Shown: piece after piece, positions 59,407-64,000 of the stretch
Layout of the letters: each line of letters begins with the position of its first letter
Numbering within the stretch: the stretch's first letter is position 1
Assembly (NCBI RefSeq): GCF_015024225.1
Contig: NZ_JACJGM010000017.1
Span: 36,666 to 100,665 of the forward strand
Length of the DNA stretch: 64,000 nucleotides
From: Nocardioides lijunqiniae
GTDB lineage: Bacteria > Actinomycetota > Actinomycetes > Propionibacteriales > Nocardioidaceae
Direction of reading: 5' to 3'
Notes under the pieces: generated by a model
The model's database searches: none
What the model saw: the letters and a program-made list of their open reading frames with translations, nothing else
What the model was told of the DNA's origin: nothing
Program-made: the position numbers and the translations under genes

Positions 59407-61320
59407 GTGCTGGAGCCCACCATGAGGGTCCTGATCGCCAACCGCGGCGAGATCGCGGTCCGGATCGCGCGCGCCTGCCGCCGCCTCGGGCTGTCGACCG
59501 TCGCGATCCACACGGACGCCGATGCCGACGCACCGCACGTCCGGGCCTGCGACGAGGCGGCCCGCGTCTCGTCGTACCTCGACATCGACGAGGTCGTGGC
59601 GCAGGCCCGGCGCTTCGGCTGCGCCCTGGTGCACCCCGGCTACGGCTTCCTCTCGGAGCGGGCGCCGTTCGCGGCCGCGCTCGAGGCGGCCGGTCTCCAG
59701 CTGGTCGGGCCCTCGGCCGCCGTCATGGAGCGGATGGGACGCAAGGACGCCGCCCGCGAGATCGCCGTCGCCGCCGGCGTGCCGGTGGTGCCGACCGGCG
59801 CCGAGGCGCCCTTCCCCGTGCTGGTGAAGGCCGCGGCTGGCGGTGGCGGCAAGGGCATGCGGATCGTGCGCTCCGCCGACGAGATGGACGAGGCGGTGGC
59901 GGCCGCGAAGCGGGAGGCGCTGTCGGCGTTCGGCGACGACACCATGCTGGTCGAGAAGTACGTCGAGCGCGGTCGTCACATCGAGGTCCAGGTGCTCGCC
60001 GACGCCCACGGCCACGTCGTGCACCTCTTCGAGCGCGACTGCTCCACCCAGCGCCGGCACCAGAAGGTCCTGGAGGAGGCGCCGGCCCCGACGATCACCG
60101 CCGAGGTCCGCGAGCTCGTGACCTCCAGCGCGGTCGCCCTCGCCGCGCACGTCGGCTACGAGAACGCCGGCACGGTGGAGTTCCTGCTGGACACAGCGCC
60201 GTCGGAGACCGGCGAGGCAGCCGTCTATTTCCTGGAGATGAACACCCGGCTCCAGGTCGAGCACCCGGTGACCGAGGCGGTCGTCCGCGTCGACGGGCAG
60301 CCGCTGGACCTCGTCGAGCTGCAGCTGCGCGTCGCCGCGGGCGAGCCGCTGCCGTTCACGCAGGACGACGTCACGGTGTCGGGCCACGCCATCGAGGCGC
60401 GCGTCTACGCCGAGGACTCCTTCGGCGGCTTCCTGCCCCAGGCCGGTACGGCGAGCATCGTGCGCTGGCCCGCGGGCCAGGGCATCCGCGTCGACCACGC
60501 CCTGGAGGGCGGCCAGGTCGTGAGCACGTCGTACGACCCGATGCTCGGCAAGGTGATCGCCCACGGGCCCGACCGCGAGAGCGCACGCGACGCGCTCGTC
60601 GCGGCCCTCGAGGAGACCGCCGTGCTCGGGCTCACGACCAACACCGGCTTCCTGCGCACGCTCGTGGAGAGCGAGGCGTTCCGCGACGCGACCATCGACA
60701 CCGCCTGGCTCGACCGGGTCGACGTGGGCACCGACGTCCCCGCCCCCGAGGCCGACGTGCCCCGGGTGATGGCTGCCTGGGTCTCGGCGATGATCACCGC
60801 CTTCGACGCCGGGCACCCCTTCCAGGCCGACGGGTTCCGCCTCGGGGGTCCGCCGGCGCCGACCCTGGTCGAGCTCGACCGCGACGTCTCCGTCGACCGC
60901 CACGCCGGCACGGTCGACGGCGTGCCGTTCGTGATGCTGAGCGCCGAGGACCACGTGATCGACGCGGTGGTCGACGGCCACCGTGACCACGCGGTGGTCA
61001 ACGTGCAGCCCGACGTGGTCGAGGTGTCCTACCGTGGTCAGCGCTTCGTGCTGACGCCGCCCGACCGCCTCGCCGACACGGCCGCGGCGGGCGACGGGGT
61101 CCTGCTGGCGCCGATGCCCGGCACGGTCCTGGACGTCCGCGTCGCCGAGGGCCAGCAGGTGGCCGAGGGCGACGTGCTGGGCATGATGGAGGCCATGAAG
61201 ATGGAGCTCACGCTCAAGGCGCCGTTCGCCGGCACCGTCACCGCCGTCGGCGCCGCCGCCGGGCACCAGGTCGCGCTCGGCGCGCGGCTGTTCGTCGTCG
61301 AGCAGGAGGAGGCCGGATGA
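59407..61320 (+). CDS. accA1: Biotin-dependent acyl-CoA carboxylase alpha subunit, methylcrotonyl-CoA type
   Basis: 637-aa biotin carboxylase plus carrier protein. Biotin carboxylase domain about 5-450: RVLIANRGEIAVRIARACRRLGL, ATP-grasp GGGGKGMRIVRS, EKYVERGRHIEVQVLAD, EMNTRLQVEHPVTE. A linker (about 455-565) leads to the biotinyl domain with AMKM in MMEAMKMELTL (biotin Lys). GTG at 59407 gives MLEPT before the ATG at 59422; either could be the start, and AAGGAG at 59393-59398 fits the first. Stop overlaps HMG-CoA lyase. Confidence 0.93.
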   Translation: MLEPTMRVLIANRGEIAVRIARACRRLGLSTVAIHTDADADAPHVRACDEAARVSSYLDIDEVVAQARRFGCALVHPGYGFLSERAPFAAALEAAGLQLVGPSAAVMERMGRKDAAREIAVAAGVPVVPTGAEAPFPVLVKAAAGGGGKGMRIVRSADEMDEAVAAAKREALSAFGDDTMLVEKYVERGRHIEVQVLADAHGHVVHLFERDCSTQRRHQKVLEEAPAPTITAEVRELVTSSAVALAAHVGYENAGTVEFLLDTAPSETGEAAVYFLEMNTRLQVEHPVTEAVVRVDGQPLDLVELQLRVAAGEPLPFTQDDVTVSGHAIEARVYAEDSFGGFLPQAGTASIVRWPAGQGIRVDHALEGGQVVSTSYDPMLGKVIAHGPDRESARDALVAALEETAVLGLTTNTGFLRTLVESEAFRDATIDTAWLDRVDVGTDVPAPEADVPRVMAAWVSAMITAFDAGHPFQADGFRLGGPPAPTLVELDRDVSVDRHAGTVDGVPFVMLSAEDHVIDAVVDGHRDHAVVNVQPDVVEVSYRGQRFVLTPPDRLADTAAAGDGVLLAPMPGTVLDVRVAEGQQVAEGDVLGMMEAMKMELTLKAPFAGTVTAVGAAAGHQVALGARLFVVEQEEAG

Positions 61321-62237
61321 GCCAGATGCCGGACAGGGTCACGATCTACGAGGTCGGTCCGCGCGACGGCCTGCAGAACGAGAAGGCGCTGGTCCCGACC
61401 GACGTCAAGGCGCAGTTCGTACGACGCCTGGTCGCCGCCGGGCTGCCGGTCGTCGAGGCCACCAGCTTCGTGCACCCGAAGTGGGTGCCCCAGCTGGCCG
61501 ACGCGGCCGAGCTGATGGAGCAGCTCGGCGACGAGGGCCGCGACCACCCGGTGCTGGTGCCCAACGAGCGGGGGCTGGACCGCGCCCTGGAGCTCGGCAT
61601 GCGCCACATCGCGATCTTCGGCTCGGCCACCGAGACCTTCGCGCAGGCCAACCTCAACCGCGGCCTCGACGAGCAGTTCGCGATGTTCGAGCCGACCGTG
61701 CGCCGCGCGCGCGACGCCGGCCTGGACGTCCGTGCCTACGTCTCGATGTGCTTCGGCGACCCCTGGGAGGGCTCGGTGCCCGTCGAGCAGGTGGTCGGCG
61801 TCGGCAAGCGGCTCTTCGACCTCGGCGCCAGCCAGCTGAGCCTCGGCGACACGATCGGGGTCGGCACCGCCAACCAGGTCACCGCGCTGGTGGAGGCGTT
61901 CGGCGCCGCCGGCATGACCACCGACCAGCTGGCGCTGCACTTCCACGACACCTACGGCCAGGCCCTCGCCAACGCCCACGCCGGGCTCCAGGCCGGCGTC
62001 ACGACGTTCGACGCCAGCGCCGGCGGCCTCGGCGGCTGTCCCTACGCCAAGAGCGCCACCGGCAACCTCGCCACCGAGGACCTGGTCTGGCTGCTCACCG
62101 GGCTCGGCATCGAGCACGGCGTCGACCTCGACGGGCTCGTCGCGACCAGCGCCTGGATGGCCGAGCAGCTCGGACGCCCCAGTCCGTCAGCGGTGGTGCG
62201 GGCGCTGAGCCCGGGTGCGGCAGAATCACCCGGGTGA
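61317..62237 (+). CDS. Hydroxymethylglutaryl-CoA lyase
   Basis: 306-aa TIM-barrel lyase that cleaves HMG-CoA to acetyl-CoA and acetoacetate, last step of leucine breakdown. VTIYEVGPRDGLQNEKALV (catalytic Arg/Asp), SFVHPKWVPQLADAAEL, SLGDTIGVGT, HFHDTYGQALANAHAGL (metal His pair) and GGLGGCPYAKSATGNLATEDLVWLL (catalytic Cys loop) are all intact. ATG at 61317 overlaps the accA1 stop (ATGA). A hydratase and an isovaleryl-CoA dehydrogenase are not in the window. Confidence 0.95.
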   Translation: MSQMPDRVTIYEVGPRDGLQNEKALVPTDVKAQFVRRLVAAGLPVVEATSFVHPKWVPQLADAAELMEQLGDEGRDHPVLVPNERGLDRALELGMRHIAIFGSATETFAQANLNRGLDEQFAMFEPTVRRARDAGLDVRAYVSMCFGDPWEGSVPVEQVVGVGKRLFDLGASQLSLGDTIGVGTANQVTALVEAFGAAGMTTDQLALHFHDTYGQALANAHAGLQAGVTTFDASAGGLGGCPYAKSATGNLATEDLVWLLTGLGIEHGVDLDGLVATSAWMAEQLGRPSPSAVVRALSPGAAESPG

Positions 62238-63325
62238 GTGCCAAGCGACGAGTCTTCCTGCACGTCGGCGCCCCCAAGACCGGCACCACCTACGTCCAGG
62301 ACCGGCTCGCCCGCAACGCGAAGCTGCTCGCAGAGCACGACGTCCACTTCCCCACCCGCCCGCCGCGCGTCAACGCCACGCTCTTCCACTTCCGGGCCGC
62401 GCTCGACCTGCTCGGCCAGGACTGGGGCGGTCACCCCGGCCACGCCCGGGGCAGCTGGGACGCGATGGTGCGTCGGGTGCGTCGCCGCAGCGGCACCGTC
62501 GTCATCAGCCACGAGATCCTGGCGCCGGCCCCGGCCGACGCGATCGTGCGCGCCAAGCGCGACCTGGCCGACGCCGAGCTGCACATCGTCTACAGCGCCC
62601 GCGACCTGGCGCGCCAGATCCCCGCGGCCTGGCAGGAGTCGGTCAAGCAGGGCCGCCGCTGGACCTACCGCCGCTTCCTCGACGGCCTCGAGCACGACAA
62701 GCCGTGGTTCTACCGCGCCTTCGACATGCCCAGCGTGCTCAGCGCCTGGGGCGCGGGCCTCGACCCCTCCCACGTGCACGTCGTGACCGTGCCCCCCGCG
62801 GGCGCGCCCGGGGACGAGCTCTGGCTGCGGTTCTGCCGCGTGCTCGGGATCGACCCCGCCTGGGCACCGCGCGACAGCGAGCGGGTCAACGAGTCGCTCG
62901 GGGTGGCCGAGACCCAGGTCGTGCGCCGCCTCAACCGGCGCATGGACCGCGCCACCCGCCGCGAGTCGACGTTCGACGAGCTGATCCGCGAGATGCTCGC
63001 CCACAACGAGCTCGTGGGGCGGGTCTCCCCGCCGGTGCGGATGCCGCCGCGGCTGATGCCGTGGGCCGAGGCCGAGACCGCGCGCTGGGTGGAGTGGATC
63101 GAGCAGAGCGGCGTCGACGTCGTCGGGGACGTCGCTGACCTGCTCCCGCTGCCCACGCCCGAGGGCGAGCGGTACGTCGACCCCGACAAGGTCTCGACCA
63201 AGCAGCAGCTGCGCGTGGCGATGGACGCGCTCACGGCCATGACGCGTGAGGCGGCCCGCCGGCCCGACCCCGACCAGCAGCTGATCCAGAAGGTCCGCAC
63301 CCACGCCAAGCGGATCCGCGAGTAG
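62234..63325 (+). CDS. Sulfotransferase-like P-loop protein
   Basis: 363-aa protein with a PAPS-type P-loop HVGAPKTGTTYVQDRLARN (about 8-26), SHEILAPA, and a VYSARDLARQIPAAWQESVKQG stretch in place of the 3'-phosphate loop RDP. Similar actinobacterial genes are called sulfotransferase family or hypothetical. GTG at 62234 overlaps the HMG-CoA lyase stop by 4 nt, so it is read in the same operon although it has no known link to leucine. Activity unproven. Confidence 0.75.
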   Translation: MSAKRRVFLHVGAPKTGTTYVQDRLARNAKLLAEHDVHFPTRPPRVNATLFHFRAALDLLGQDWGGHPGHARGSWDAMVRRVRRRSGTVVISHEILAPAPADAIVRAKRDLADAELHIVYSARDLARQIPAAWQESVKQGRRWTYRRFLDGLEHDKPWFYRAFDMPSVLSAWGAGLDPSHVHVVTVPPAGAPGDELWLRFCRVLGIDPAWAPRDSERVNESLGVAETQVVRRLNRRMDRATRRESTFDELIREMLAHNELVGRVSPPVRMPPRLMPWAEAETARWVEWIEQSGVDVVGDVADLLPLPTPEGERYVDPDKVSTKQQLRVAMDALTAMTREAARRPDPDQQLIQKVRTHAKRIRE

Positions 63326-64000
63326 TGGCGGGCGACGACGGCCGTCGGCGTGCGTGGGGCTGGGTCGCCCACCTGCGCGCGGGGGGGACGACCCCCTGGG
63401 CCGACTGGCGGGCGGAGGCCGAGCGCGGTCCCTACCTCCCCGGCGCCCAGCAGCTCGAGCTCCTGCGCCGCCTCAACCTCGCCGGCGCCCCGTCCGCCGG
63501 GCTGGTCGACCGCGTGCTGACGGCCAGCGCGCCCGGCCGCGGCACGCCGGACCTCGAGCTTGTCGGGGCCGACTCCGGCTCGGCGTTCGGGCCCCGGCCC
63601 GTGGACCCCGCCGACCTGCCGCGCGCCGAGCTGACCCGCGTGGCGACCAGCCTGGTCGCGGACGACCTGGTCGCCCAGGGCGTCCCCGAGGCGCGCGAGT
63701 CGGCGTTCGTGCGCCCGTGGCGCACCCGCTACCGCGTGGTCGGGGACCCGTGGCTCGCCGACCCGGTGCGCGACGCGCTGGTCGCCCGCGGTCGGCCGCC
63801 GGGCGGTCGCGGCGCCGTCGTGCTCGTGCTGGGCACCGACCTGGCCACGATGGTGGCCGACGTCTGGACCGCGCGCGCGTTCGGCGCCGGCGTCGCCTCG
63901 TGGCGCGAGTGGCTGGACCCCCTCGCCCGTGCGCGGAGCGTCCCGCCCCGCGTCGACCTCGCCCGCGCGGCGGGTGCCTGGGCGGACCGCGCCGGCCGGG
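63325..64000 (+). CDS. Hypothetical protein, partial, cut by the window end
   Basis: An open frame runs from GTG 63325 to the window end (at least 225 codons, no stop). The GTG overlaps the sulfotransferase stop (TAGTG), the same coupling seen upstream. Residues include HLRAGGTTPWADWRAEAERG near the start, PGAQQLELLRRLNLAGAPSAGLVDRV, VVLVLGTDLATMVADVWTARAFGAGVASWREWL and a run to WADRAG. I do not recognise the family; it is a common neighbour of this sulfotransferase type. No signal peptide or membrane helix is seen in the visible part. Confidence 0.7.
   Translation, partial: MAGDDGRRRAWGWVAHLRAGGTTPWADWRAEAERGPYLPGAQQLELLRRLNLAGAPSAGLVDRVLTASAPGRGTPDLELVGADSGSAFGPRPVDPADLPRAELTRVATSLVADDLVAQGVPEARESAFVRPWRTRYRVVGDPWLADPVRDALVARGRPPGGRGAVVLVLGTDLATMVADVWTARAFGAGVASWREWLDPLARARSVPPRVDLARAAGAWADRAGR

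Overview
The window is a 64 kb, very GC-rich, densely coded stretch of an actinobacterial chromosome. Gene content and order fit a Nocardioides-type organism (Propionibacteriales). The left part carries the conserved origin-proximal cell-wall and division block of Actinobacteria: ppiA, a rhomboid protease, crgA, a DUF881 protein, then pknB-pknA-pbpA-rodA-pstP-fhaB-fhaA on the minus strand, ended by a tRNA-Leu(CAG). The genus is inferred; no rRNA or other marker is present.

Layout. 1-3,019: SURF1, DUF3817, patatin-like lipase and PlsC-like acyltransferase in one overlapping operon. 3,033-6,990: YtxH-like protein, ppiA, rhomboid, a CrgA with two copies of its fold, and DUF881. 5,356-5,672 is a non-coding gap with a TCCACA/TGTGGA cluster, a 100-bp symmetric palindrome and a terminator. 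6,991-8,033 is a 1 kb non-coding region: tandem and inverted REP-like units flank a roughly 340-nt block whose nested inverted repeats predict a structured RNA. 8,034-16,702: the Ser/Thr kinase and peptidoglycan operon. 16,861-24,108: tRNA-Leu, a PadR/HAAS-type pair, GNAT, SpoIIE-type phosphatase, two SDRs, nitroreductase, glutathione peroxidase and SRPBCC. 24,295-36,718: TetR/MMPL exporter, malic enzyme, DrrAB-type ABC exporter, VWA lipoprotein, AlkB-rubredoxin fusion with a TetR regulator, and a DHA2 exporter. 36,765-49,983: M15 peptidase, DedA, quinone oxidoreductase, ComB-type phosphatase, M13 peptidase, MHS transporter, RecQ helicase fused to a phosphoribosyltransferase-like domain, and a DapB-like reductase with a KstR-type operator. 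50,086-57,135: DHA2 exporter, second glutathione peroxidase, SNF2 helicase plus SWIM protein, MFS. 57,141-64,000: TetR and a divergent leucine-degradation operon (acyl-CoA carboxylase beta and alpha, HMG-CoA lyase), running into a sulfotransferase-like gene and a gene cut by the window end.

The genes form several working groups: signalling control of wall growth (kinases, phosphatase, FHA proteins, RodA, PbpA), terminal oxidation of leucine or isovalerate, alkane hydroxylation, and drug or lipid export. Regulation is unusually readable. Several TetR/PadR-type regulators have palindromic operators at their promoters. Many genes show an Actinobacteria-style leaderless start, with a TANNNT -10 box 6-7 nt before ATG or GTG. 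Convergent gene ends carry long hairpins, including two diverged copies of one 74-82 bp hairpin element 11 kb apart.
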